Of a DNA stretch of 64,000 nucleotides, positions 43,026-56,780 are shown piece after piece. The notes under the pieces are model-generated. The model searched no databases, was not told the DNA's origin, and saw only the letters and a list, made by a program, of their open reading frames with translations. Source of the DNA: Ectobius pallidus (Eukaryota; Arthropoda; Insecta; Blattodea; Ectobiidae); the NCBI GenBank assembly GCA_964059195.1, contig CAXKWD010000004.1:116329938-116393937 (forward strand), given 5' to 3'. How positions within the stretch are numbered: the first letter of the stretch is position 1; each line of letters begins with the position of its first letter. Made by a program: the position numbers and the translations under genes.

Positions 43026-43080
43026 ACACACGTATATGTGAGAAAGTTGGTGCAACATATTTTGCACTATTTATTAATTT
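43026..43080 (-). repeat. Short dispersed word, copy 2
   Basis: The reverse complement reads AGTGCAAAATATGTTGCACC and CTTTCTCACATATACG, nearly identical to 27191-27243. Confidence 0.5.
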
Positions 43081-45906
43081 TTATCTTTCTGCTATTTTTT
43101 GGAAAGTGTCAAAGCGATGAGAGGACGGAACATCATAATAAGCCGTCCTTTTTATAACACGGGAATAAGCACAATGTGTTAACATTAAGTTATTGACATG
43201 TATATAACTTGTACAAGTCTTCTTGTTACATTTGTTTGAATGTCCCCTGGCAGAGCAGAACGAAAAGCTTAATTATGTTGACATGAAATCGCTTTTCATA
43301 GCCGATGTAAATCAAATCCAGCACAAGCATTACATTATACTTCAAAAGCAATTTCTATCGTGGGAAATTTCGAGGTTTCAGTCACACAATAAATTCCAGA
43401 GATGATATATTTTACCTCATAATACAAAATGAAATCTAGTGTGAAATACTCTCTTAGTTTCCTCTTGCCGTTATATTTTAGTAAAAACAACCACATAGTC
43501 TATATCCTATCTAAATTTTCTCGCTAATTTATTTCAAAGAATTATATATCGGGTATGGTTAGGGACCGTATTTTTTGGTAGCAGCGATAGGCTAAGTGTG
43601 AAATTTAACAATAAATAAATAAACTCTCCTTAGCTATATTTAAATTATCATTATTAAGGAAATTATATACACGAAATATCGAGAAATTTGTTGGATTTCA
43701 CTAAATGTGTAGGTCTATTTAAGCGCGAAATACGTCCCCTCCAGGCCTAAAATTGGGAAATGTGTACGAAAATATTATTAAAAGTCGTAATAATTGTTAG
43801 TACCTTTGCATTTATGTTTCATTATCTTAGTAGCCTACTATCAGTTTATGCAATATGTATGACTGCCGATAAGTTACAAATAATTAAGATAGATGACAGC
43901 AATTATTAGTATGCGGTATTCAACAGATTTCATATTTCATGGAATATGGACGATCATACTGCTTATTATACAGATAGAGAAATTAAAAAAATATATTTCA
44001 TAACATTTCCTCTGTTTCCTTCCTTACTATCGTTATCTCCTTCATCGTCGTCATTTTCAGCGGCCTAAAATTAAATAAAGCTTCCGCTTTACAGAAAGGA
44101 CAATACTTTGCATTTTTATTTGAGTAAAATATAAACTATAAGATCAAGTTTAAAAGTCATTAAATGAAAATCTTCACAGTTCGTTAATTAAACTACACAA
44201 GGAATTGTATTCTCCACTTTAAGGAATGCTATTTCTTTGTCTCGACAATTTAACTTCTCTCTCAGTCAAACGACATCGGCAATTAGGCGTTTTTGTCTCT
44301 TCAGAATAATGAGTATTTAATCATCGTAGAGGTAACAGAAGGTAAAGAAATTCACTGCGGAGATAGTATCAAGAAGCTCCCAACTGCGAACGTAGACTTG
44401 CTAAAAAAATGTATATATATTTAGAATCTTGATCTTCGTATAACGAGGAGAATAATGCTACCTAACTAAGATTCCATTATTTTATAATTGTTTTATGCAT
44501 CTGATATCGTTTCTTTTGGCAACCTGCGCGGTGTCGAGTAAACATTCAAAAGAAGCTCCGAGTATCTCATTAACCGTCTCCAAGGCATTGCTTCATTAGC
44601 AAGTTGGAGTACGTGGGCGGCGTGAGGGGTGGGGTTGGAGGCTGAGATGGGCAAAAGAACTCAGAGAAGGGAAGGTTTTTGTGTGGAAATGTTGGTAAAG
44701 AGAAGGAAGATGCACACAGACTACATAACCGACCAAACCACATTCTCTTTCTTTGATGATGCCAACAGCAGGAAATAAATGCAAGGGCCGGATTGAAGTT
44801 AGTATCCTGTACACGGACACATTTCGAGCACCTGAATCCATGTTGTTCTCAGAAAAAAACACAGTATCACAGCTTTACCTTATACATAAAAAATTAATCT
44901 TCTATGTCGTAGATGTTGGATTTTTTTAAAGGTTTTCACATCGAAATTAGACACAGTTTATGCTACACTGATCTTTGATCAAATTGCAGTGTTTGACCAC
45001 TTTATGGTTCGATTCTTACAGGCTTTTAACTAATGCATAAAAGTTATTCTTGGATCAGTTCTAAGGATTCAACGGTTGAAAGGTTGTCGTGTTCAGTAGG
45101 CTGTATATTTCTGTTTGGGTTATCCTAGCTCTAAAGGGGAATAGCCTAATTTCAAAGGCAAGACAGATGCAAGATGCAATGGAGGTGAGAGATTCTACAT
45201 TTGATTCCGGTCTTCTATTAATGTGGTAATTGAGAATGCAGTGAAGTTGGTAGAGTTTCTTTGCTTAGATTATGAAAATAATTAAACTTTTTGTGTTATT
45301 AGAGAAAGAAATTTGTTTCGCCTAAATTCTGTGAGTATTTTTCCTCTCTCATTCTTCTTTTCTAGTTCACAATTCCTTGCTATGTTTCCTCACATCCTTC
45401 CGAGACCTTCCGGTAGGCCTATTGCATTCAAATTTCCAAGCACGATGACACTGTTAGCTATTGTAAATGAAACCTAGATCTTAGAGAGATACTCCGTGTT
45501 TCACATCCAACTAATGAAAATAAGTTACTATAAAACAGCAGTAGTGGGGATTTCTCTACCAGTCTAGGGGGCGGCATATTTTAAAATATAAATGGCATTT
45601 ATGTGTGCATAAATTTGACAGGTCCATGTCAATAGATTTACTGGAATGTAAAAGAAGTCCTGCGGGAAAAAATTCCGGCATACCGGCGACGGTCACAGGA
45701 TTAAGTTGAGGACATCCCCGTCGTTCAACAACCAACCAACCCAATTCACAAAATTAGATGACACGAAAATACAAATAATGGTATTTTTTGTTTGCGAAGT
45801 TATAGAAAAAGGAAGGTACGTTTTATATGTGTCCTGAAATGTAAATACACCCTTGTCGTTAAGGTACATAATTAGATCTATCTCTTGTTCATCCAAAAGC
45901 TTAATT

Positions 45907-45955
45907 ACGGGTATATGTGAGGAAGTGTGTGCACAACATTTTACTAAGTTTATTT
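45907..45955 (-). repeat. Short dispersed word, copy 3 (most diverged)
   Basis: The reverse complement gives LNKLSKMLCTHFLTYTRN then a stop, aligning with CTNFLAYT (copy 1) and CTNFLTYT (copy 2). Confidence 0.4.
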
Positions 45956-47032
45956 AAGAAGTGACTACATTTTCCTTATAGTTTTAAAATCTGCTGAAGA
46001 GCTGACATTAACCAATTCTAGGTATTTTCAACTGTAACGTTCTGTTTAATTTGTCAGATGTTTGCAGAATCTTCGGAATTCCAGACCCCGTCCTTCAATT
46101 GGTAAGTTGTTAGGTAACCACCTAATTTCATACAAAATGCATGCATAGGAGTTCACAATGCGAAGTCTCTGTGGACGTAGGCCCACAGTGGACTTATCTT
46201 CATAAAATAACACAAATTTAGGACTGATAGAGTTTGTTGCCCTATTATTGAATAGCTTTCAAATATTGCATACTTGTGGAAATGCCTTGAAAGGAGACTA
46301 TATCTGTCGAATAATGTGAGGACTGTTGGAAAAGAGCCGTAATGTAGGATAAGAGCGTCCATTTAATTTTCAAATATGGTTGACGATAGTTGGTTTCATG
46401 TATTTTTAATGTATAAAAGTTGCCTTCAAATAATTGTGTTATTCTACATACAATAGATATTTTTTTTATTTTGTTATATAAATCAGAACATAGAAATGCA
46501 CTTAAAAAATCAGCATATTTTTAACAGTACAAATAGCAAAATTTGAAAAGCAAAATTTTCTCAGTATTGAAAACCCATGCGCTCTAAATACTTAATATTG
46601 AATATTATAGCAACGCAAGCAAAACGTTCCATTTTACACTGCAATGCTAAGGATGGTGTTATGCATACGTTATACAATCGATTCTGTGATAGTTGCATAA
46701 ACACAAAAGCTTATGCAGTAATTCACAAGTTCTATGCAATTGGTCAAAATTAATTTCCACCACAATTAATTTACCAAAGAGAGAGATTTTTTTATAGAGA
46801 GCTTAAACATTATTCTAGTAAATGGAGCAATAATCTGAAAAAAAATCGATTTTGACGTTTGGTCAATTGGGAAAATTATTATTATGCTTTTCATGGTATC
46901 TTCTTAAGCAGAAAGAAATGAAAACTTGATGGAAGAAACATAACATCTCCCAACAATTATATTTCGGTATAAATCAAAGTCCTGAAACTGTCTTCGGAAT
47001 GCGAAGTAAGCTCATATGCCAATTGACAATGA

Positions 47033-47100
47033 AGATGATGATGGTGATGATAATGAATGATAAATATAATTATGATGATAATGGAAATGGTGATGATGGT
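47033..47100. repeat. GAT/GAA-rich low-complexity patch
   Basis: Repeated GATGAT, GGTGAT and AATGAT units. Confidence 0.75.
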
Positions 47101-48493
47101 ATCAGTCTTAAATATGGAGTAGTATTTTCAGTCAGTTTTTTAAATTCACGTTAGTTATTCGAAAATATAACCAAATCATTAAGATTTGTTACATCGTTCT
47201 ACGTGATCTCAATTTCTATTGGATGTTACTATACCCAGGTAGATATTACAGAACTTTAAAGAACTATATCTGAACAGTTTCACCTCATAATCGGACAAAA
47301 CAAGCTGCTACCAACACAAGAAGATCCGTTAAGTTACTGCTAATGGCTTTTTGGCAATGTGGGAGATTTCAGACACAATTTTAATACGTCCAATCCATGT
47401 ATTTTTGACATTACATCTAGTCAGTTTGCTTTCGGACCACAACCTTTTACAGCCTGAAAGTTCAGCACACGGTGTTGTAAAGCCTTTATCAATAGTAAGA
47501 ACATAGTTCTGATTTATGTAATATTTTTGTTATTATGTTATTTGTTACATAACTGCCTAATACTATATTTTTTCACCTTTTGCCCAAAGTTAAAATATTT
47601 AGAATTCTCTAATGTACAATAATAAAAGTTATACATTAGTTTACACCAGAAATTTTGTATATAGTCTAGAAATAAATTAATAATATATTTTCAATCTCAT
47701 CTTATGTATAAATTATCCATAAAATTATGGTGTAGATTCTTTCATCTAATATTGGCTACGATCTATCCTCCTTTCACATCGACACATAGAATGAATTTTT
47801 ATATAACAGATTAGCATTTGAAAGGTTAATAAAATGAATAGAATGGGGATAGAAAAGCTTAATAGTGTTACTCGTCTATATTTGGATAACCCTAGTAGAG
47901 AACATCACAAAGTCAAAGAATCGAAGTCGACGTGATATAGACAAATAAAAAGGGAAGTGAATGAAAAAGAGGGTAAAGACTGAAGAGAGAGATACATAGA
48001 GTTGAAGAGATAGAGGAAAGACGGAAATTGGTTCTTGAAGAGATTACATTTGTAAAGAAATGCAAAGTGCCAAAACTATGAGTTGGAGCGGCGTAGCCGT
48101 CACTTACAGACCTACCTCGCCTTCTTGCACGAGTGCACAGCGGCAACTGTAAAAGACGTTTCCAAGAGTTTTACGTGCGATACTGGAAGAACAAATCGCT
48201 GACGTGCATCTTCGCTAGAGTGCTTCACTCTTACAAGTGGGGGAGGGGCAATTCTCGCATCAATCAACAACCAAGCAGTTGCCATATTTCAGATCTGCAA
48301 AGAAATGAAGACGCTACTATCACATTTTTTAGTTTGAAGCTATACTGACATTGGGTTTTGGAAATCCTAATTTTATTAGACATTTCTTTCTAGGATACAG
48401 CAATTTTAATATAATTATAGCAAATTTAAGACAAAATTCTAACTGTTGCATGCGCAAAAAGACTATCGACCATTTTTAATGGCAATTTTGATG

Positions 48494-48494
<1 letters not shown>

Positions 48495-48542
<48 letters not shown>
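48495..48542. repeat. 48-base T run
   Basis: A pure T homopolymer. It could be the poly-A tail of a minus-strand retroelement extending to higher coordinates, but no element body was recognised there. Confidence 0.9.
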
Positions 48543-48550
<8 letters not shown>

Positions 48551-50518
48551 AACCTATTTGTTATAATAATTTATTTACAATTATAGAGCTGTGTTTTCTG
48601 TTTTATAATTAGGCATTTTCTTAAGTAAACTGTTTTTCCTGTTGAAATTTTAGTAATATTTGACATTTTACAAGACGTCTTCAAATTGTTATTTAAATGA
48701 ACACAATTATGAGGACATTTTACTTAATTATTGTAAAAATTTCATTTTCATGGTATGATTAGAAAGTGTGAAGTATAAATAAATGTAAACGGCTATAAAA
48801 AAAATATACTTTGGTCTCACAATTTTAAAATGGCTGCCACCTAACAAAGAGATGGAGGATCACATTTTCTTGAAATATATAAATATACGAGGGATGGGGC
48901 ATATATGATAGCATGGGATGATTTTTAAATTTTGAAATATAAAAATGAAAGGGCAGGGTGTGGAATGTACCCTACGTACGATACTTTTGGGTACTGGATG
49001 TAGGATAGAGTTGTTTATTACATCAAACATATAATATTAGTGTTGTAAAACTGGTGTAATTAGTAATAAGAGAATGCTGTAATAGTCAATGTGCCAATAA
49101 AATAATTAATAAATAATATGTAAGTAATAAATAAATAATTGATGTATAAATATATATTATATAATATAGCAGACATAGGTTTGTTTTAAAGCTTATTAAT
49201 ATTGGAGTAATTTAGTAAACAATTTCCTAACCTCAGTTTTATGGCTGTGAGAATAATCATCGTAACTTACTTCATTCGATTTTAAGGATGAATTTTAATA
49301 CACTTGCACATATTATGGTTGTTAACAAGAGCTGACATTTCCGTGATATTTCTTTGAATTCATTCCTATACAATGAAGAGAAGTTCACAGTCAGGAATTC
49401 TAAACAGAGTGTTTTAAATTACTGCCCTCATCTGTTTTGAACACGATTTTTTCTTTCTTAAAGGAACCCTTTCCACTTCTTTGAGAACATGTACTACTCC
49501 CCCTCTTCGTTCACTTTGAGTCTGCAGTGGTCACAGAAAAATCTTTGGCTACCCAAACCTTTTCACTTCTGACTTGAATGCAGTGCGAATTGAAAATAAA
49601 TTCCCCGAGTGGATTCGTAAGGTCGCTTCGCCGACCGGCGCGGCGTCACGATTCACTGGTTACTTACTACTTACGTTTTGGGTGTTTTCCAGCAACGCGA
49701 GTGAAAATAGAGTTATCAGCAAAATCGCAGCTTTTTGCACTAGGTGCCACGGATCCGCTACTGATTAATTACGTCAGATCTTATCAGTTTTGGCAGCGTT
49801 CAGAACTTATGTATACTTTATCTGTTCAAGATATTTATATTACGTTACGCTAAGACAGAACTAATTTTAATACACATAAAATATTTTGTCTGACACTTCA
49901 TACGCCCGTCAGAATTACACAGAATCTAATTAACATGGATGGAAAAGGAAGTAAGTTAGTGGCTTCATATTCCCAAGTTCCTGGGATCGATCTCAGCACA
50001 GGTCGAAGGCATTTATGTGGGACAGTCCCATGTATTTACATTTACAGACAAGGAAAAGAACTCCTGCGTGACATAATTCTGGCATACTGGTGACGCTCAG
50101 AAGACAACCAAACAGCTATACACATACTACTCTATTGCAAACTACAAGACAAAAATAGGACACCTTATTTGAGGAACTCCAACATAGTTCTGCGTGTTTG
50201 CATTTCCACAAACAGTCAAGCTTATATGTGAAATGTACAGGAGACTACCTTAAAACCTGTTTATTTTGTTTAATTTCCTGGAACACTAACTCAACCAGTG
50301 TGTTTTATGCTATACAATGTAAATATTATTTATATTTAAAACTAAATACCCTGCGATATACTCTCAGGGTAAAACGCAGGTTGTAAATAAAGATCTAAAT
50401 TTAAAAAAGACCTCTGTAGTAGAACATAACCGTCATTAAGTTAGCAAAACCCAGAAAAAATAGAATCTACCCGAATTCAGCCTGTGCGGATAAAGAAATA
50501 ACCATTAAAAAAAGTAAT

Positions 50519-50850
50519 TAGGAACTGCCTGCGTAGCATAGTGGTTAGCATTACCGACCAGGTGTGGGTTCGATTCCCAGTATCTCAGATTTGTCTGAGT
50601 TAGGGAGGTATTGAACGGAGTGAACTTAACCTCCTGAAAACAACTGAAGAAATACTTGATATAATGTGTTAGGCCTACTGGCTTCGGTCATGAAAACCAT
50701 CGAAAACAGCCGTTGGAGTTCTCAAGTTGACCGCATACACCTCAAACCTGCCATTTCTCCGTGATAATTGACATGGTGGTCGTATGGTAGGCCCTATCCC
50801 ACTAGGGATGTAGCACTGAGGAGTTCAGTTTAATTTAGTTTATATTAATT
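50519..50850 (+). mobile_element. tRNA-derived SINE, family B, full length
   Basis: A box TAGCATAGTGG at 50534 and B box GGTTCGATTCC at 50567 form a good polymerase III promoter. A long body follows (TGTTAGGCCTACTGGC, CATGAAAACCATCG), then the family 3' part GACATGGTGGTCGTATGG, CTAGGGATGTAG and GAGTTCAGTTTAATTTAG. About 330 bp. Truncated relatives lie at 17925 and 6543 (minus). The tRNA-like head continues into unrelated sequence, so it is not a tRNA gene. Confidence 0.82.
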
Positions 50851-51194
50851 AGTAAAGGCTGTACCAGTGTAAACAACTCAAGAAAGTAAAAACTAAATTG
50901 TAGGGCAATAACATGATGAAAGATAATTATCTTACACGTAATAATGTAATTAAACTCTTGATAATACATTAAACGGTAATATGTAATATGATATAATACA
51001 CAACATTACAATACTAATATAAAGAAAAGCTTCTTATTACAAGACTTGGAGGATTTCGAGATAAGGCTCCATAACTTTAAAAAAAATTAAAATAGAAGGT
51101 TGTAAAACTGTCAATCTTATGCATAGGCCAAATTTACTCTCAGGATATATTTTGATACTCGTTTATTACAGATGAATATTTCACTCGCACACTG

Positions 51195-51810
51195 CGTGTT
51201 TGATATTGACCAATTACGTTTAGTAGTTCCTCGGATGTTGACCAATCACGATCGTTTTATCTTATAAAATACTTACTATTAATACGAGGATGGGATTTTA
51301 TCTGATAAAATCGTCAGCTCGTTACTGGACACGTAAGCATCAATGTGCCATAATAATTAATACGTCACACGATTCCATTAACCAGCAAGAAAACACATTA
51401 TTTTATACAACATAACCTGTTTGGAAATTGAAATAATATAAATGTACATTGATTAAAAACCCAATTTCGATTTGGTGCAAGCCAGTTCGTGTACTTTTAT
51501 TCTGTTCTGCTGTTAGTTTACCTGAATTAAGTTAACTAGGTTAACTGCACCATAACCTAGGTTAACCTAGGTTATATGCACCATTGGTAGCACTGGTCAC
51601 AACATGGTAACTCGAATCGATTCATGGATGGTTGATTCATTCATTCGCAGCTGTTAGTTTTGTTTTTGTATAACAAAGCACGAAAGTAATTTTTATTTGC
51701 ATAATCCGTTAGCCTACATTTTTATTCATGGATTAGTCTTAATAAATCAAACTCGAGTTGAGAAGTTTCATCAAATAAATTCGAAAACTCTCGTGGGATT
51801 ACCTAATAAA
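51195..51810 (+). repeat. Dispersed repeat J, copy 2
   Basis: Collinear with 18045-18725 (blocks listed there). Around 51528-51575 it gains an array of GGTTAAC / CCTAGGTTA words forming local palindromes that copy 1 lacks. Confidence 0.7.
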
Positions 51811-53164
51811 TAGATTGCTGGGTTACAGTGCCCGCAGAACGATGACTAGTGAAAACCCGCAGTCACTTTACTGGAGTTAAATCCACAACCTGAAGATTCT
51901 CTCATTGAATGAGGTGCGGTGCAGCCCGTATTGTTAATTGTATGATAATACAGATCAAACGGTTCTATTTTCTAGCCCAGTACTTTTACCAATCGCATGT
52001 CTGCGTTATCCTTAATATACTTGTAATATTTATGTGATAAAATATGATTATTTAAGTCGATTCTACGATACTGTCATTTTTCGAGTTGAGCAAAGTCGAT
52101 AAATATAATCGAAAAGATACTTCAAAATTTAAAAGTAAGAGAAATTATTTTTATTGATAAAGCCTTTCGATGACACTTTCACGTCTATAACTTTCGAAAT
52201 AAGGGAAATTTGACCTACAACTGATAATAAAGGCCTATGACTGCTAGGACGTCTTACGCATTAAAGAAAATTCATAACTGAGTTTGAAGATTTCTTCTCT
52301 TTTGAGTTACTGAAAATGAGAAATTACGGTATTCTGATTATGTTTACCAACAAAATATGCTAGTATCAAAATAATTATGACTAACATTATAAATTTATAG
52401 TGATCGAGTTATGGAAAAAGTCTATCCTAAATTTAGGAGTTTTATTATATTTCTAGTGATATCCTAAGTTTTTGCTTTGTATTATTTTAAACTCCTTAAA
52501 TTGGAAATGAGTTTTCTTTATGATTGGAATATAAACCTTCTCTCCTAATAATTGTAACGGTAGTTTAAATAAATGTTTTTAGATACCTTTTGTTAGGCTT
52601 TATGCCTTCATGTGTACAAGGTCTAAGAAAAATTGAACAAATCTATAGCTCAGTCTGGACTAGTTTAGAATGGATTATTTCCAGGTCTCCGCACTACTTC
52701 CACAGAGAATACAAGTAACTTCACAGAAGAAAGGTTAAACCATTTTGCGAATTGGATGAAATATTTCTTTAGTTCATGTCTGTGGCGGGACACAAATCAG
52801 ATTTCTGTTAACGGATCAGTACACCTGTGTGCTTTCTTTTGTTTCCAGATTAAATTTACCAGAAAATAGTTATTGTTCCTGTCGTTTGCAGTCCCATATC
52901 ATTTAGGTATATGGCAACCAATTTTTACGTTACGGTACGTAAGTAACGTAATAGGCTTTTACCACAATACAATACATTCTTGCTTGTGCTCACTATGTCT
53001 AACGTGTAAATCTTCGTTAGTGGCATTACACCAAATTCTACCATACATGCACTTATCATATGAGTTTCATATTCTTAACAACCTTGCAATAAGCTATTTG
53101 ATTTCTTTTAACATATTAATTCGTTAATAATTGAGTATGATTATTATTCAAGTTTATTAAGTAG
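51811..53164. other. AT-rich non-coding stretch
   Basis: No gene recognised. The 84-codon plus frame at 52873 has no family signature. Confidence 0.4.
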
Positions 53165-53420
53165 CAGAATTGTACTTTATGATATTATGTTGTGTTGTCT
53201 GTCTGTCCGTCCGTGTCTCTCTTGCGCGATAACTCAAATACTTGGTATGCGCATTTATAACGTCCAATGGAAGAAGTCTATTGATATTGGGCCAAATCGG
53301 TTGACCGGTACCGAAATAACGCCTAATTAACGGTCACATATATTATAATATAATTTTCATTCTCCGAAAATCCGAAGCAATTTGATTGGCTCGCGGACAG
53401 CCAAACAGCGGTCGAGCACC
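53165..53420. repeat. Possible transposon end with TGTC run
   Basis: A GTCTGTCTGTCCGTCCGTG run is followed by CTTGCGCGATAACTC and GGTTGACCGGTACCG. The arrangement, a TGTC run and then 'cgataactc', is common near ends of dispersed elements in arthropods, but there is no second copy in this window. Confidence 0.3.
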
Positions 53421-53859
53421 CTAACTAATGTAAACAAGACACGTTCAGATGTATCAGTTTCTGTAAGTAGAAATAATATTCGAAATTACTTATTAAAGAG
53501 CATGCTTTCATTTCCAGAAGTTCGATCCAGCTGGTAATTTACATAAACATTATTAATTATTTGCCCATTTGACAGCATACAAACACAATATTACTTTGAT
53601 AATATGTATAAAATGCTACCATAATATTGCATGACCCACAATAACCTAAGCATAAAGTATCACATTGTCGATCGCTTATCTACGCGTTGAATAATTAAAC
53701 ACAGCTGTCGTTGATATAATATTGTGCATTCTTTCAAAATGTAGGCTACCAATATCTACGTTATATGTATTTTAATGTCAGTATTTTTCTTATTCGCTTC
53801 TGTGCAAAGAATATATTTCTTTATTTCTTTCTTTATCTTAGTTTTACCTCTCCCTTTTA

Positions 53860-54243
53860 GGATTTAAGCGACCAAAGCCTCCCGGGCCTTACAGGGCCAC
53901 GACCTGTCGGGAGAGGGATTATCTTTGGATCACATACATACTTTTTTGACCAGACAAGGACATGGAGGGCCTCCCCGGATGAGTGATCACCCCAATGCCG
54001 GGACCACCTCCGAGAAAACACCAGACACCATTCACACACACACACTCATTCCAAACAAGGCGAGGATGGGATGAAGATGATAATGACGGCCAGATAATAT
54101 CCGGGGACCACAAGGGCCTGAAGTTACCCGACATTTGTGAGGAGAAACCCTACATAGGTAACTTGTCCCGACCAGGTTTTGAACCCCGCCGCTGTGTAAG
54201 AGGAGCGTACGATTCCCTACGCCACAGCGGTGGACTGCAAGGA
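53860..54243 (-). mobile_element. tRNA-derived SINE, family E
   Basis: On the minus strand the head carries an A-box-like TGTGGCGTAGGGAATC and a B box GGGGTTCAAAACC. The body continues GGGTTTCTCCTCAC, GGATATTATCTGGCCG, and a GTGTGTGTG run, ending GGTCGTGGCCC..CCGGGAGG. At about 380 bp it is the longest SINE in the window. The 60-107-codon frames over it are shadows. Confidence 0.65.
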
Positions 54244-54409
54244 ATATACCTAATGTATAGGCTATTCAGATCGTATATTCGATCTGACATATCGATTTCA
54301 GATTGACTTTAATTCATTCACAACCTATATGGCTGCTTTAAACCTGAAACGAAATGACAGCGAATCATAGGCCTTTATCGTATTAATACATCATTATTGA
54401 TACATCGTA

Positions 54410-54432
54410 TCGTATCGTATCGTATCGTATCA
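54410..54432. repeat. (CGTAT)n short tandem repeat
   Basis: About five CGTAT units. Confidence 0.9.
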
Positions 54433-54536
54433 TTATTAATACATCGTATTGTACATCATTAATATTATTGCCAGTGCATTTTAGAAAATGTTGACATATA
54501 CGAATATGAATTAGGTTTAAGATAGTGATGAGAGAG

Positions 54537-54733
54537 ACCAGTCTTGGTCTTGCAGTCTTGGTCTTGGTCTTGCAGAAAATGCAAGACCGAGACCAAGACC
54601 AAGAGCGCATCAGCGTTAGCAAGACCAAGACCAAGACCGACCATGCAAGACCGAGACCAAGACCAAGACCAACCCTGCAAGACTTTGGCAAGAACAAGAC
54701 TTAACTGCAAGACTCTTGCAGTCTTGCTACTTG
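54537..54733. repeat. Left subterminal AAGACC hexamer array
   Basis: It opens with inverted units (CTTGGTCTTGCAG), then direct units AAGACCGAGACCAAGACC separated by GCGCATCAG, CATGC and CCTGC, and ends with a perfect GCAAGACT / AGTCTTGC-type palindrome. It yields artificial KTKTKT or SWSWSW frames. Confidence 0.9.
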
Positions 54734-55347
54734 AAAAAGTTTTATAAATCCCCGTTGTTTATGCAGCGAGCCAGCGAACGCTACTCAAAGGGGCCGCAGA
54801 GTCGCTAGCCGGGGTAGTCCCAAGGCTGGTAGGCCTATAATGTAGAGGTTGCCTCATCGTGCGGTAACCAATGAGAGCAGACCCGGTGCGTGACGCTGTC
54901 CGTATCCAAAAGCGAGCGCACCGCTCAAATAATACATGTGAAATCCGTATACAACCTATCTCACCACTACGTTAAAACAAATTACTGCAATGAAAACATA
55001 CAATTAATCTGACGGATTTCCCTGAATGGCATTCCATACACCTAGTTTCTTCAATTGGTGGGAGTTAATTTGACGATAAACACTCCATATTCGTTTTTAA
55101 AATGTTTAATTGCAATAGTTCTCTAGTATTATGGTACGAAAGACAAACAGATGTAACAAAGGCCCTAAGCCATATATGAAATTTCATTTTGCGTACAATA
55201 TAAATACTGACCACATAATTTATCAATAAAACTTAAAAATTCTGCCATATAGTTATTTAATAACTAGTTTCTCCAACCTCTCACTGGGTTAAAAGAAAGC
55301 TATGACTGAGGATTTATAATAATTCTTTATTACAACCAAATGGTCAT

Positions 55348-55533
55348 ACTATGATGAATGGAGCAACGAGATGGAATGACATAAGGCAGGGGAAACCGGA
55401 GCACCCCAAGAAAGCCTGCCCGATCCCACTTTGTCCACCACAAATTCCACATAGATCCATCGAAATCCGATCCCGGGTCCCAGCGGTGGAGGTCGAGCGG
55501 TCTATCCACTCAGCCATGGGGCGGCCTATCTGA
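55348..55533 (-). mobile_element. tRNA-derived SINE, family F, inside the hAT-type element
   Basis: The minus strand starts GCCCCATGGCTGAGTGGATA (A-box region) and has a weak B box GGGATCGGATTTC. The body has GTGGACAAAGTGGGATCGGG and GGGGTGCTCCGGTTTCCCC. Because it interrupts the hAT-type element, it inserted later. Confidence 0.65.
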
Positions 55534-56593
55534 GGATTTGAAACTTTGAACAGTAGCCCCCGTAACTTAAAACGCCTATTAACATGCTCAGTAGCCTATT
55601 TCATTAACGATGATATCCTTTTTTACACCTATCATTAATATCCATACCCTACTCTCACATATAGAATCTTTCCTGTCTACTTGAACAAAATATAACATAG
55701 CTATTCAGCTCATTCCATTCTCCTTGAAAAAATCAGGTGATACGCCCGGTATTCTTAATAATTATTCAATAAAACACAATTAAACCGTAGATTAATTAAA
55801 ACAGGAACTTATTTGACGGGTATTTGCTTGTTATTACTTTACCGTTACGTATCTGATTGTACTGTAGCTATATAAGCCTACATTTTGCTGATGATAGGTA
55901 GGACATCCACTAAAAACCTTTTTTTACTACTACAATTTTGTTATTGACACATAACGGTGGCGGTGTTTAAGTTCTTGCTGCTGATTCATATTAAGAATGC
56001 ATATCGAATAACTACTTGCATGAAGAATAGTTATGATTATTTATGACCCAATCAGCCGAAGGCCCAAAACTTGAAAGCAACTAGAAAGTATAAATTAGAA
56101 CTAGAGTATATGGAAAGAGAAATATTATCTATTGCAGCCTATGGTTTTGGGTTTCGAATGGACACTGAGTGATTTTCTATAGATTGCACAATTTCTATAG
56201 CATCTGCTTCAATGCCGTTATGTTTTGTTACTATATTATACAGTTTTAAACAGGTCAGATAGAACCTCTTTCCTATGCGGAAATCTTCTAAACATTTCAT
56301 ACACATCCTGTTAATATTACTTCTTGTCTCCACAGCCGTTCAATTTGGAACTTTACAATATAATATTCATAATTTCAGACTCTCAAATAGGGTATAGCTT
56401 CTCGTGGATTTTGGGTTTAAAGTTCTGCAATAGGATAACAAAGAATATTTAAATTTACACTCCAATTTTACTGGTCTAGGTTATATCACCATGGACGTTT
56501 CGGCAGACAGCGTGACATCACATTACTGTTTACATGGTCAAAGGAACTAAAAGCAATTAGCTTTCGTAAAACACAGTAAAATGCGTAAAAGAA

Positions 56594-56780
56594 AACTGCA
56601 AGACTCTTGCAACAAGACCAAGACCGAGTATGCAAGACCGAGACCAAGACCAAGACTACTGATGCAAGACCGAGACCAAGACCAAGACCAGGGTTACCTA
56701 TGCAAGACCAAGACCAAGACTGAGAGTGCAATACCAAGACCAAGACCGCCTTGGTCTTGGTCTTGGTCTTGCATTTGCTC
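56594..56780. repeat. Right subterminal AAGACC hexamer array
   Basis: Mirror of the left array: it starts at the inner end with CTGCAAGACTCTTGCAA, then GACCAAGACC units, and closes with inverted GGTCTT units before CATTTGCTCATCACTA. Confidence 0.9.

Larger units (their letters stand above)
42281..50518. other. Long stretch without recognised genes
   Basis: Read on both strands without finding a convincing gene. It includes two copies of the short CTxFLxYT word (43026 and 45907), a GAT-rich patch at 47033-47100, a 48-base T run at 48495 and TAGGCCTA at 42741 and 45414. Frames of 60-99 codons (for example 42858-43157 and 44596-44862) lack motifs. Confidence 0.35.

Noticed and set aside
42858..43157. 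99-codon plus frame with hydrophobic C-terminal part
   Set aside because: It crosses the minus-strand copy of the short dispersed word at 43026 and shows no family signature.
50519..50590. tRNA gene with good A and B boxes
   Set aside because: The sequence continues into the SINE B body shared with 17925 and 6543, and the acceptor stem does not close.
54383..54747. Open frames with KTKTK or LVLVL repeats
   Set aside because: By-products of the AAGACC hexamer array; the same pattern occurs in the mirrored array at 56486-56800.
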